Origin: an uncultured Bacteroidia bacterium
Lineage (GTDB): Bacteria; Bacteroidota; Bacteroidia; Bacteroidales; UBA932
NCBI GenBank assembly: GCA_902789395.1
Contig: CADANY010000002.1
Coordinates: forward strand, 124,001-188,000
DNA length: 64,000 nucleotides
Direction: 5' to 3'
Of the stretch, positions 8,955-17,348 are shown one piece after another. Below the pieces are notes generated by a model. It was not told the origin of the DNA. It saw only the letters and a program-made list of their open reading frames with translations, and ran no database searches. The translations under genes were made by a program, and so were the position numbers. How positions within the stretch are numbered: the stretch's first letter is position 1; every line of letters starts with the position of its first letter.

Positions 8955-10322
8955 ATGAAGAGCAGCTATTTACTGATCCTCGCTGCCGCCTGTGCGGTTC
9001 TGTCCTGTAAGAAACCGGTCGATCCAACTCCGACCCCGACGCCTGCTCCGACCCCGGGGCCCGGGGCCGAAACGACGTCGCCTTCAGATGTCAAGGTGGG
9101 CGAGGTCCTGCCTGACTGGCAGGAGGGTTGGCTGGACATCCATTCGATCAACGGCGGCCGTGGGGAGAGTTTCTACTATATCCTCCCCGACGGGACGACG
9201 ATGCTGATCGATGCGGCCGGTGCCCCCCAGAACGAGTACACGGCAGATAAGACGGGTTTCCCGTCAAAGCCGAACCTGACGGTCAGCAGCGGTCGGGTGA
9301 TTATCAATTATATCAAGCACTTCGCCCCGAAGGTCTCCGAGGGGAAGATCGATTATTTCATGGCCTCCCATTATCACGGAGACCATATCGGCGCCTGGCG
9401 GGACGCCTGGCAGACGACGTATAAATGGACCTACAACCCCGAGGGCGGTTTCGTTGTCAACGGGCTTCCCGAGGTCGGGATGGAACTGCCGATTGTCAAG
9501 GTTATCGACCGTGGAGACTGGGGGGACAGACCCTCCGCAGAGTATTTCGAGAGCGGCGGGAAAAAACGCTATGACAATTATATCAAATTCTTGAACTGGT
9601 CTGCGAATAAGTACGGAACCGTCCGGGAGTCCCTGCAGGTCGGCCGGGACGATCAGATCGTCCTGAAGCACAATCCGTCCAAATTCACAAGCTTTTCCAT
9701 CCGGAATATTGCGGCCGGAGGAAACGTATGGACAGGGAACGGCACCGGCGTCAATACGAGCTATGTCCCCTCGACGGCCGAGTGCCTCAAGCACGCGATG
9801 GAGACCGACTGGAACATCGGGGAGAACATCTACAGCTGTGTCATCCACCTCAAGTACGGTTCCTTCGATTTCTTTACCGGCGGTGACATCCAGTATAACG
9901 GCCGCTCGACCTATGCCTGGAAGGACATCGAGGCGCCTATCGCCAAAGTGATGGGAAAAGTCGAGGTCATGAAGGCCAGCCACCACGGCACGGCCAATAC
10001 CAACAGCAAGGAACTCCTCTCTGTCCTCAAGCCCGATGTCATGATCGCGGCAACCTGGCAGGATGTCCAGCCGAATCCCGCGACGATGCAGCGCTTTATC
10101 GCGGCGAACAGCGAAGTGAAGCTCTTCGCGACGAATATGACCTCCGCCAATCTGCAGCTTCTGCAGGAAGAAGGTATCCCGGCGAACCGTTTCTCGGCGA
10201 CCCAGGGCCACGTCGTCGTCCGTGTCGACCCCTCTAAAGTGAAGTACTGGGTCTTCGTCCTGGATGATAACAATGAGCAGTATAAAGTTAAATATAAGTT
10301 CGGACCGTTCCGGGCGCAATAG
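8955..10322 (+). CDS. Metallo-beta-lactamase-fold hydrolase lipoprotein (paralogue 1)
   Basis: A 455-residue lipoprotein (lipobox VLSC, Cys18) followed by a Pro/Thr linker (about 22-37) and an MBL-fold domain of the ComEC/Rec2-like branch. The zinc motif HxHxDH appears as HYHGDH at about 139-144, and a second conserved element (KASHHGT) lies near residue 335. The linker suggests the enzyme projects from the membrane. The substrate could be a phosphodiester, lactone or thioester; family membership does not decide. It starts right after the stop codon of the orphan gene before it and is followed six bases later by a close paralogue, so the two arose by tandem duplication. Confidence 0.85.
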   Translation: MKSSYLLILAAACAVLSCKKPVDPTPTPTPAPTPGPGAETTSPSDVKVGEVLPDWQEGWLDIHSINGGRGESFYYILPDGTTMLIDAAGAPQNEYTADKTGFPSKPNLTVSSGRVIINYIKHFAPKVSEGKIDYFMASHYHGDHIGAWRDAWQTTYKWTYNPEGGFVVNGLPEVGMELPIVKVIDRGDWGDRPSAEYFESGGKKRYDNYIKFLNWSANKYGTVRESLQVGRDDQIVLKHNPSKFTSFSIRNIAAGGNVWTGNGTGVNTSYVPSTAECLKHAMETDWNIGENIYSCVIHLKYGSFDFFTGGDIQYNGRSTYAWKDIEAPIAKVMGKVEVMKASHHGTANTNSKELLSVLKPDVMIAATWQDVQPNPATMQRFIAANSEVKLFATNMTSANLQLLQEEGIPANRFSATQGHVVVRVDPSKVKYWVFVLDDNNEQYKVKYKFGPFRAQ

Positions 10323-10328
10323 AAAGTT

Positions 10329-11642
10329 ATGAAGAAGATTTTTGCCGGGCTGGCCTTGCTTGCCCTTCTGGCCGGATGTGCTGTGAAAACGCCGGTCAGC
10401 GTAAAACCAGGAAAGATCCTCCCGCCGTGGCAGGAGGGATGGTTGGATATCCACTCGATCAATGGCGGTCGGGGAGAGAGTTTCTTTTATATTTTCCCGG
10501 ATGGGACGACAATGCTCGTCGATGCCGCGGGGTCTCTTCCGGAGGAAGATTATCCGCTCGATCCTCCGGGGCTCCCTTCCAAGCCGTCCAAGGACATAAC
10601 CCCGGGGCGTGTCGTCACGGATTATGTCTCCCAGTTCGAACCGGAGGTCTCGAAAGGAGCGCTTGATTATATGATGATTACCCATTTCCATGGGGATCAT
10701 TTCGGCCTCCTCATCCCCTCGCCGGATGCACCCGGATATCAGGTCCATCCCGAGGGCGGATTCCAGATGGTCTCCGTTTCCGAGGTCGGATCCAACCTCA
10801 AGGTCGGGAAGATTATCGACCGGGGAGACTTCACCTCCCGCGCCTCGAAAGGTTTCCGGAATCCGGAGTCTTGGGCCCGGTATGAGAATTACCGCAAGTT
10901 CGTCGCCTGGTCCGAAAAGGCCAACGGAACGGTCTACGAGCCCATGCAGGTCGGCCGCGACGATCAGATTGTCCTGAAGCACGAACCCGCGAAGTATCCC
11001 GGATTTTCGGTCCGGAACGTCGGTGCCGGCGGAAACTACTGGACCGGGAAAGGAACCGAAGTGGATTCGACCTATATCCCTTCCCCGGCCGAATGCCTCG
11101 CTTTCGCTGAGTCGGAAGACAAAGACGCTCCGAATATCAATGAGAACATCTTCAGCTGCATCTTCCACCTGCAGTACGGTAAGTTCAACTACTTCGCCGC
11201 AGGAGACCTCCAGTACAAGCATAAGGAAAAATTTGCCTGGTTCGATGCAGAGGCGCCCGTCGCCAAGATCATGCCCGAGGTCGATGTAATGAAACTCTGC
11301 CACCATGGAACCAGCGGAACGAACAGCCAGGCCCTGCTGAACGCCCTCAAGCCGGAGATCGCCATTGCCGCCAACTGGCGTGACGTCCAGCCGAATCCGG
11401 CAACGATGAAGCGGGTCTGGAAGGCCAACCCTGAGGCCAAGATCATTACGACCAATATGGTCGACCGCAGCCGGGAATTGCTTCAGGCTGACGGTGTTGA
11501 CCCGGAGAAGTTCCTTTCCACCCAGGGCCATGTCGTCATCCGCGTCGAGCCGGGCGGGGACCGTTACTGGGTACTTATTCTCGAAGACGATGACCAGAAA
11601 TTCCTCGTCAAGGCAGTCCATGGACCTTATCAATCAAAGTAA
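10329..11642 (+). CDS. Metallo-beta-lactamase-fold hydrolase lipoprotein (paralogue 2)
   Basis: A 437-residue lipoprotein (lipobox LLAGC, Cys17) clearly homologous along its whole length to the preceding gene. Both share WQEGWLDIHSINGGRGES, the zinc motif (here HFHGDH, about 119-124), the block QVGRDDQIVLKH, and the late SHHGT/CHHGT element. It lacks the Pro/Thr linker of its neighbour. Retaining all visible metal ligands in both copies suggests both are active and have split substrates or partners. It lies six bases after paralogue 1 and seven bases before the small gene at 11649, so it belongs to the same operon. Confidence 0.85.
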   Translation: MKKIFAGLALLALLAGCAVKTPVSVKPGKILPPWQEGWLDIHSINGGRGESFFYIFPDGTTMLVDAAGSLPEEDYPLDPPGLPSKPSKDITPGRVVTDYVSQFEPEVSKGALDYMMITHFHGDHFGLLIPSPDAPGYQVHPEGGFQMVSVSEVGSNLKVGKIIDRGDFTSRASKGFRNPESWARYENYRKFVAWSEKANGTVYEPMQVGRDDQIVLKHEPAKYPGFSVRNVGAGGNYWTGKGTEVDSTYIPSPAECLAFAESEDKDAPNINENIFSCIFHLQYGKFNYFAAGDLQYKHKEKFAWFDAEAPVAKIMPEVDVMKLCHHGTSGTNSQALLNALKPEIAIAANWRDVQPNPATMKRVWKANPEAKIITTNMVDRSRELLQADGVDPEKFLSTQGHVVIRVEPGGDRYWVLILEDDDQKFLVKAVHGPYQSK

Positions 11643-11648
11643 TTGTCA

Positions 11649-11972
11649 ATGAGACTGTTCAATGCCTCCCACCTCGAAGTCAAGAAGTACTTCGACGGTG
11701 ATTTCCAGACCAATCCCTACGAGGCCGGCTGGGCCTCGGAGTGTATCTTTTTCATCCACGTCGAGGACCGCATCGGCGATCCTGAGCTCAACGCCCGGGT
11801 CCAGATTTCCCACGACGGGGTCCATTGGTGCAATGAGGGAACCGTCTCCGGGCCGATCCGGGACGGACTGAACTTCATCCGTGTCCGCGAATTCGGCAAC
11901 TGGCTCCGGCTGGATGCCTCCGTCCGCGGCGGGTCCATGAAACTGAATATCCAGATTGCCTGCAAAGAATAG
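11649..11972 (+). CDS. Small cytosolic protein of unknown function, 107 residues
   Basis: A short acidic-to-neutral protein without signal peptide. The sequence alternates hydrophobic and polar residues (for example RVQISHDGVHW and FGNWLRLDASV), which points to a small beta-sandwich. I do not recognise a family, although the pattern RVREFGNWLRL recalls small DUF6385-type modules. A TTG six bases upstream would add two residues, but the ATG at 11649 is preferred. It sits seven bases after the second MBL gene and four bases before the symporter, so translation is tightly coupled. It is likely real, given the spacing and the codon usage it shares with its neighbours. Confidence 0.65.
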   Translation: MRLFNASHLEVKKYFDGDFQTNPYEAGWASECIFFIHVEDRIGDPELNARVQISHDGVHWCNEGTVSGPIRDGLNFIRVREFGNWLRLDASVRGGSMKLNIQIACKE

Positions 11973-11975
11973 CCT

Positions 11976-13691
11976 ATGACCATCGCCGACTACCTGATCA
12001 TCCTGTTGTTTTTCGTCGGGCTCCTGTCCGTCGGATACTTTCTTGGCAAGAGAATCAGCAGTTCGAAGGAAATGTTCGTGGCCGGAAAGAACTCTTCCTG
12101 GTGGATTTCCGGCCTGTCGACGTACATGACGATCTTCTCGGCGAGCACCTTTGCGGTCTGGGGCGGTGTCGCTTTCAAGAGCGGGCTATGTGCCGCCTTT
12201 CTCGGCATGATGCTCGGCATCGCCTCCATCGCGGTCGGTAAATGGGTCTCGGGCAAATGGGCCCGGATGAGGATCGATTCCCCGGCGGAATATCTGACGC
12301 ATCGGTTCGGGGACAAAACGCTGAAGTTCTATTCGGTTGTCCTGATTTTCGGCCGTGCGGTCCATACCGCCGTCGCCCTCTATGCCATTTCGATCATGGT
12401 CGTCGCGCTGATGCCGCTTCCGGAAGGCCATTTCCTGGTGGACTCCGCGACCGGCCACCTCAGCGTCCAATGGGCCGTCATCATTCTGGGAATTATCACG
12501 CTCGTCTATACGGCGATGGGCGGATACCTCGCCGTCCTGATGACGGATGTCGTCCAGTTTGCCGTGCTTTTCGTGATGTTTGTAATCCTGGTTCCGCTTT
12601 CGCTGCATTACGCCGGGGGCATCGAGGCGTTCGTCGCCAAGGTGCCGGAGGGCTTTTTCAAACTCACGAGCAGTGATTATACCGCTCCCTGGCTGGTACT
12701 CTGGGCGATCCTGAACTTTTTCATGATCGGCGGCGACTGGCCTTTCGTCCAGCGGTACATCAGCGTCCCGACCGCCCGTGATGCCAGGAAGAGTTCCTAT
12801 CTCGTCGGAGTCCTGTATCTGCTGACCCCGATCCTCTGGTACATCCCCGCGATGGTCTACCGTACCGTCGATCCCGGCGCGAATCCCGAGCAGGCATATA
12901 TGCTGATGAGTCAGCGGGTGCTGGGCCCCGGCCTTCTCGGGTTCATGATTGCGGCGATGATGTCCGCAACCCTGTCCCTCGTCTCCGGGACACTCAATGT
13001 TTTTGCAAACGTCTTTACCTGTGACCTTTATCTCCCCCGTCATCCGCAGGCAACCGAGGCGGACAAGATCCGGGTCGGGCGGCGGTTTACCTATCTCTAC
13101 GGCCTCATGCTGGTCGTGATCGCTGTGCTCCTGCCCTATCTCGGCGGGGCGGAAAAGGTTGTCGTAACGCTCCTTACGGTCGTTATTTCGCCGATTTTCA
13201 TTCCGTCGATCTGGGGATTGTTCTCAAAGAAACTGCGGGGCCGGGAGGTTGTTATTTCCATGGGCGTGACCTATGTCCTTGCCATCCTTGTCAAGTTCCG
13301 TGTCCTGTTTCCCGCGTGGGTTTCGGGTCATGCGGTCTTTGCCGACGCCCTTGTCGGCTGCCTTGTCCCGCTGCTGATGCTGACTTTCTTCGAACTGGCT
13401 GCCCGGAAGCGTCCCGTTGAGGACGGGTACCGGAAGATGGAAGCACTCCTTGTTGAGGAGGACAGGATCGACGAAAAAACGGCGAAGCAGTCCGGCCGGG
13501 TCTATTCCGGGATGGCCCTGAAGATTATGATGGGCACCTATCTCGCCCTCGGCCTTATCTCGCTCCTTCTCTCCCTCTTTTTCCCGGAGAACCGGAGCCT
13601 CCTCCTCCTTTTCGGCGGCACCCTGACCGTCTTCGCCTCCCTTGTCCTCCTGCTCGTGTGCCGCCTAACCTCGCGAAGATCAACGGATTAG
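11976..13691 (+). CDS. Sodium:solute symporter (SSS family)
   Basis: A 571-residue inner-membrane transporter of the SSS family with about 13 hydrophobic helices. The family signature is visible at about 178-195 (AMGGYLAVLMTDVVQ). The N-terminal YFLGKRISSSKEMFVAGKN is typical of SSS proteins that take up sugars, polyols, sialic acid or carboxylates. The C-terminal 90 residues include two extra helices. It is the only obvious inner-membrane importer in the first half of the island and so probably carries the product of the upstream exported enzymes. The substrate cannot be read from the sequence. The gene is followed by a strong hairpin at 13696-13725. Confidence 0.92.
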   Translation: MTIADYLIILLFFVGLLSVGYFLGKRISSSKEMFVAGKNSSWWISGLSTYMTIFSASTFAVWGGVAFKSGLCAAFLGMMLGIASIAVGKWVSGKWARMRIDSPAEYLTHRFGDKTLKFYSVVLIFGRAVHTAVALYAISIMVVALMPLPEGHFLVDSATGHLSVQWAVIILGIITLVYTAMGGYLAVLMTDVVQFAVLFVMFVILVPLSLHYAGGIEAFVAKVPEGFFKLTSSDYTAPWLVLWAILNFFMIGGDWPFVQRYISVPTARDARKSSYLVGVLYLLTPILWYIPAMVYRTVDPGANPEQAYMLMSQRVLGPGLLGFMIAAMMSATLSLVSGTLNVFANVFTCDLYLPRHPQATEADKIRVGRRFTYLYGLMLVVIAVLLPYLGGAEKVVVTLLTVVISPIFIPSIWGLFSKKLRGREVVISMGVTYVLAILVKFRVLFPAWVSGHAVFADALVGCLVPLLMLTFFELAARKRPVEDGYRKMEALLVEEDRIDEKTAKQSGRVYSGMALKIMMGTYLALGLISLLLSLFFPENRSLLLLFGGTLTVFASLVLLLVCRLTSRRSTD

Positions 13692-13695
13692 CCCT

Positions 13696-13725
13696 TACCC
13701 TTTGTCCTTTTCGGGACAAAGGGTA
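13696..13725 (+). terminator. Perfect 12-bp hairpin after the symporter gene
   Basis: The arms TACCCTTTGTCC (13696-13707) and GGACAAAGGGTA (13714-13725) pair perfectly around a six-base loop. No T-run follows, so it is not a textbook intrinsic terminator. It may protect the 3' end of the transcript or weaken read-through into the FAD oxidoreductase gene. Confidence 0.45.
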
Positions 13726-13766
13726 GAGAGAAAGAAAATGATAATCAACTAGTTAAGTGCCATATT

Positions 13767-15179
13767 ATGAAACGCGTTTTATTTTTTGTTTTCGCTTCAT
13801 GCCTTGTTCTGTTGTCCTCCTGCCGCAATTCGGAAGTCCGGCTGAAGGTCACGCGCAGTTTCGATTGTGACGTCCTGGTTATCGGCGGCGGCCCTGCGGG
13901 GACGGCATCGGCAATCAGTGCGGCCCGCCACGGAGCCAACACGATCCTCGCCGAACGGAACGGTGTCCTGGGCGGAACCGCGACGGCCGGGCTCGTCGCT
14001 CCGTTCATGTCCTCAACCACCCCCGACGGCAAGACCTTCCTGATCCGCGGACTTTACGAGGATCTGGTCAACCGGATGATAGCCGAAGGCGGCGCCATCC
14101 ATCCGCTCGACGCCCAGATCGGCTCCTGGACCGCCTACCGCGACAAGGGCCACCACGGCCTCACGACCTTCGATTACGAATGCCTCAAGCGCACGCTCGA
14201 GCAGATGTGCACCGAGGCGGGCGTCGACCTGATGTACCACATGCTGTTTATCAAGGCGGATACCCGCGGCGGCAAGATTACGGCCGCTTACTTTGCGACG
14301 AAGGACGGAATCTGGAAGGTAACGGCCAAGCAATATATCGACTGTACGGGCGACGGAGACCTGGCCTACCAGGCCGGCGTTCCAGTTGTTATCGGTGACG
14401 GCGAAGGCGGGATTCAGGCGGTTTCCCTGTTCTTTACGGTCCGCGGTGTCGACAAGGCGAAGATGGACGCCCACAACGCGAAATGTCTCGCGGAAGGCGA
14501 TTATGAGGGCCAGTGGTACATGAACGAGATCAAGGCTGCGCGGGAAAAGGGAGAATTCCCTTCCTGGCGCAACAAGATTGCGCTCTTCGAGAATCTCGAC
14601 GGAACGTATACGGTCAATATGGCCCAGGGAGACGGCGTCGACGGGCTTGACCCGAAGCAGGTGACCGATGCCGAAATTGACGGACGGCAGCAGGTCCATG
14701 CGATCGTGAAGTTCCTCCGCAAGTATGTTGACGGCTGCCAGAATGTGGAACTGGTCGCGACGGCGGCCGATCTCGGCGTCCGCGAGACCCGTCGCATCGA
14801 GGGCGTCTATACCGTCACGACGGAGGATGCCAAGAATTCGGTCAAGTATCCCGATCCGATCTTCTGCTGCGCGAACAGCATGGACATCCACAAGAAAGGT
14901 TTCGTAGACTATGTTGCCCGGAATACGAACGAACCGTTCTATGTTCCTTACCGTGCCTTGCTGCCCTTGAAGGTAGACAATCTGCTTGTTGCCGGCCGCT
15001 GCGCCGCGGCCGAACGCCCCGTCATGGCTGCGATCCGTGTCATCCCGCCGTGCTTCGCGATGGGTCAGGCTGCCGGAACGGCTGCCGCGATGGCCGTCAA
15101 GGCGGGAGTCGGTCCGAAGGAGATCGACTCGGACCAGTTGGTCGCCACCCTCAAGGCTGACGGGGTCTATCTTCCGTAG
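13767..15179 (+). CDS. FAD-dependent oxidoreductase lipoprotein
   Basis: A 470-residue FAD_oxidored-family lipoprotein with a Sec lipobox (LLSSC, Cys19) and no twin-arginine motif. This differs from its relative at 2-1480, although the two align from the GGGPAG motif (about 40-45) to the C-terminal GQAAGTAAAMAV block. The stretch IRGLYEDLVNRMIAEGGAIHP matches IRGLFEEVVDRLVAVGGALHP in the first enzyme. It probably works in the periplasm or on a membrane face on a small reduced compound. A hairpin and 75 bases separate it from the symporter, so it may have its own transcript or be reached by read-through. Confidence 0.87.
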   Translation: MKRVLFFVFASCLVLLSSCRNSEVRLKVTRSFDCDVLVIGGGPAGTASAISAARHGANTILAERNGVLGGTATAGLVAPFMSSTTPDGKTFLIRGLYEDLVNRMIAEGGAIHPLDAQIGSWTAYRDKGHHGLTTFDYECLKRTLEQMCTEAGVDLMYHMLFIKADTRGGKITAAYFATKDGIWKVTAKQYIDCTGDGDLAYQAGVPVVIGDGEGGIQAVSLFFTVRGVDKAKMDAHNAKCLAEGDYEGQWYMNEIKAAREKGEFPSWRNKIALFENLDGTYTVNMAQGDGVDGLDPKQVTDAEIDGRQQVHAIVKFLRKYVDGCQNVELVATAADLGVRETRRIEGVYTVTTEDAKNSVKYPDPIFCCANSMDIHKKGFVDYVARNTNEPFYVPYRALLPLKVDNLLVAGRCAAAERPVMAAIRVIPPCFAMGQAAGTAAAMAVKAGVGPKEIDSDQLVATLKADGVYLP

Positions 15180-15198
15180 CGTCCTGTCTCCTGGATTT

Positions 15199-15213
15199 GC
15201 ACAAAAGTTGTGC
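15199..15213. promoter_or_regulatory. Palindrome GCACAA-AAG-TTGTGC upstream of ribokinase
   Basis: Perfect six-base arms around three bases, about 45 bases upstream of the duplicated cassette and related in sequence to the TTGCGCAA element within it. It may be an extra operator half of the ribokinase control region. It is absent at the second copy. Confidence 0.35.
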
Positions 15214-15245
15214 GTCCTTAAGGTGGCGATACTACCAGCGTATTT

Positions 15246-15367
15246 CGTCGTTCTCTTGCACGGTAGCGCAAAAATAGCAAAACAGTTGCGCAATTTTATT
15301 GTAAATAAATAAAAGAAAGGAGGCTTGTGCGGAATCTCTTTTCTATCATGTTTTCTATTTTTACAAA
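15246..15367 (+). repeat. Regulatory cassette, copy 1 (upstream of ribokinase)
   Basis: About 121 bases nearly identical to 19141-19261, with about ten substitutions and one indel by eye. It holds an imperfect inverted repeat TTGCAC-GGTA-GCGCAA (15256-15271), a perfect 8-bp palindrome TTGCGCAA (15286-15293), an A/T-rich stretch, and a promoter-like TATTTTTA (15356-15363). The conserved palindromes look like repressor operators of the LacI or GntR kind. No such regulator is encoded in the window. Confidence 0.8.
15356..15363 (+). promoter_or_regulatory. Candidate -7 element for ribokinase
   Basis: TATTTTTA fits the Bacteroidota TAnnTTTG-type -7 box with A in the last place. It lies 25 bases before the ATG at 15389, at the downstream end of the duplicated cassette. 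Confidence 0.4.
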
Positions 15368-15388
15368 GGATTTCAGAGTAAGTTGCTT

Positions 15389-16300
15389 ATGGTAAAACAA
15401 AAGATACTTGTTATCGGAAGCAGCAATACGGATATGACCGTCAAGGCTGAAAAATTGCCACGGCCGGGAGAAACCATTGTGGGAGGCGTCTTTACTTCAG
15501 GCGCCGGCGGCAAGGGTGCGAACCAGGCCGTCGCTGCCGTCCGGCTGGGCGGAGATGTTTCCCTTATCTGCAAGGTTGGCCGTGACGTTTTGGGAGACAA
15601 TGCCGTCAAAGGGTATGAGGCCGACGGGCTGGATACGTCCGGCGTTCTTCGTTCGGAACAGCCATCCGGCGTTGCGCTGATCTCGGTCGATGCCAAAGGG
15701 GAGAACTGTATCGTCGTCGCCCCCGGAGCGAATATGGACCTGACGGTCGGGGATATCGAACGATCCGCAGACCGGATCCGGGAGGCGGACATCCTGCTGC
15801 TCCAGCTGGAAATACCGGTCGAATCGGTCTTGAGGGCGGCTGAAATTGCCTCTGAAGCAGGCGTTTGCGTTATTCTCAATCCCGCCCCGTATGCTGAAGT
15901 ACCGGAAGAACTTTTCCGTTACGTTACCCTGTTCATTCCGAATGAGACCGAACTGTCGTCCTTCTCGGGCGTTGAGGTCCGGGATGAGGCGTCCGCGGTC
16001 CGGGCCTGCCAGGTCATGATGGACAAAGGGGTCTCGAAACTGATCGTTACCCTGGGAAGCCAGGGGTCCCTGATTTACGACGGAGTCAACGCGATCCGGA
16101 TCGCCCCTGTCCCGGTCCATGCCGCTGATACGACGGCTGCCGGCGATACGTTCTGCGGCGCTCTCTGCGTTGCGCTGGCCGAGGGAGAAGACCTCGTCAG
16201 TGCAGCGAACTTTGCCAGCCGGGCTGCCGCCCTTTCCGTAACCCGCATGGGCGCCCAGTCGTCCATGCCTGTCCGTGATGAATTATTAACACTCTCATAG
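15389..16300 (+). CDS. rbsK: Ribokinase (PfkB family)
   Basis: A 303-residue cytosolic sugar kinase. The first PfkB signature is GGKGANQAVAAVRLGG near residues 40-55. The second is DTTAAGDTFCGAL near 248-260, with the catalytic Asp in GD; ribokinases usually have Asn where this has Cys. Length and both motifs fit ribokinase, which phosphorylates ribose to ribose 5-phosphate, though a related pentose or deoxyribose cannot be excluded. The ATG at 15389 is preferred to a TTG six bases upstream. It heads a likely unit with the permease (two bases downstream) and the nucleoside hydrolase, consistent with salvage of ribose from nucleosides. Confidence 0.88.
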   Translation: MVKQKILVIGSSNTDMTVKAEKLPRPGETIVGGVFTSGAGGKGANQAVAAVRLGGDVSLICKVGRDVLGDNAVKGYEADGLDTSGVLRSEQPSGVALISVDAKGENCIVVAPGANMDLTVGDIERSADRIREADILLLQLEIPVESVLRAAEIASEAGVCVILNPAPYAEVPEELFRYVTLFIPNETELSSFSGVEVRDEASAVRACQVMMDKGVSKLIVTLGSQGSLIYDGVNAIRIAPVPVHAADTTAAGDTFCGALCVALAEGEDLVSAANFASRAAALSVTRMGAQSSMPVRDELLTLS

Positions 16301-16302
16301 CC

Positions 16303-17304
16303 ATGTTTATCGTCAATACCTATGCCCTTGCCGTCGTCCTTTGTGTGGTGACGATGCTTTGCTGGGGATCCTGGGGCAATACCCAAAAGCTGGCCGCCAA
16401 GAGCTGGCGCTATGAATTGTTCTACTGGGACTATGTCATCGGTATGGTCCTGTTCGCCCTGCTCCTGGCCTTTACGGCCGGGTCCATCGGAACCGAGGGC
16501 CGTCCGTTCCTCGCCGATCTCCGCCAGGCATCGCTTTCAAGCGTGCTCTGGATCATGGTCGGCGGCATCATCTTCAACGCGTCCAATATCCTGCTGAGCG
16601 CGTCGACTTCGCTCGCGGGCATGTCCGTCGCCTTCCCGCTCGGGGTCGGGCTGGCGCTGGTACTGGGCGTCTTTTTCAATTATCTCGGCGGAGCGAAGGA
16701 TGAGAATGCGTTCCTGCTTTTCCTCGGGGTCGCTCTTGTCGTCGTCGCCCTGGTCTGCAACGGGATTGCATCCAGCCGCCGGGGAGGCGGAGAAAAGAAT
16801 CCATCTGAGAAAAAGGGCATTATCCTGGCGATCTGTGCCGGTGTCCTGATGTCCCTGTTCTATTCCTTCGTCGTGCGGGGGATGTCCCTCAATCTGAATC
16901 ATCCCGATCCGGGTATGGTCACGCCGTACACGGCGATCGTTCTTTTCACGCTGGGCGTCCTTCTGTCTAATTTCTGCTTCAATACGGTCGTTATGCGGAA
17001 ACCGTTTGTCGGAGAGCCTGTTACGTATAAGCAGTATTTCGCAGGAGATGCGAAGACCCACCTCGTCGGCATGCTGGGCGGTGCAATCTGGTGCCTTGGT
17101 ACGGCCCTGAGTTATCTCGCCTCCGGGCGCGCCGGAGCGGCCATCTCTTATGCGCTCGGCCAGGGGGCACCGATGATCGCTGCCATCTGGGGTATCTTTA
17201 TATGGAAAGAATTCAAGGGGTCCAAGAAACCCGTCGGCGGCCTCCTCGCCCTGATGTTCGTCTTCTTCATCGCCGGCCTCGCCCTCATCGTCATGGCCCG
17301 CTGA
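16303..17304 (+). CDS. GRP/RhaT-like sugar permease (DMT superfamily)
   Basis: A 333-residue inner-membrane protein with about ten hydrophobic helices. The opening MLCWGSWGNTQKLAAKSWRYELFYWDYVIG is characteristic of glucose/ribose-porter-like and RhaT-like members of the drug/metabolite transporter superfamily. The two halves look like an internal duplication, as usual in this superfamily. It begins two bases after the ribokinase stop, so it probably imports the kinase's sugar. Ribose is the natural guess, given the nucleoside hydrolase downstream, but the sequence does not prove it. Confidence 0.8.
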   Translation: MFIVNTYALAVVLCVVTMLCWGSWGNTQKLAAKSWRYELFYWDYVIGMVLFALLLAFTAGSIGTEGRPFLADLRQASLSSVLWIMVGGIIFNASNILLSASTSLAGMSVAFPLGVGLALVLGVFFNYLGGAKDENAFLLFLGVALVVVALVCNGIASSRRGGGEKNPSEKKGIILAICAGVLMSLFYSFVVRGMSLNLNHPDPGMVTPYTAIVLFTLGVLLSNFCFNTVVMRKPFVGEPVTYKQYFAGDAKTHLVGMLGGAIWCLGTALSYLASGRAGAAISYALGQGAPMIAAIWGIFIWKEFKGSKKPVGGLLALMFVFFIAGLALIVMAR

Positions 17305-17321
17305 CCCTCTGCCCCTAACCC

Positions 17322-17348
17322 TGTCATTCTGAACGAAGTGAAGAATCT
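17322..17348 (+). repeat. Dispersed short repeat abutting a start codon
   Basis: The stretch begins TGTCATTCTG, continues AACGAAGTG and ends AAGAATCT directly before the ATG at 17349. From memory, a very similar element occurs in intergenic DNA of many Bacteroidota and other phyla. Only one copy is seen here. It fills most of the gap between the permease and the hydrolase and so forms the hydrolase's 5' leader. Confidence 0.5.

Noticed and set aside
9264..11633. A 789-codon - strand frame opposite the two MBL genes
   Set aside because: Same shadow effect; its internal duplication simply mirrors the paralogous genes beneath it.
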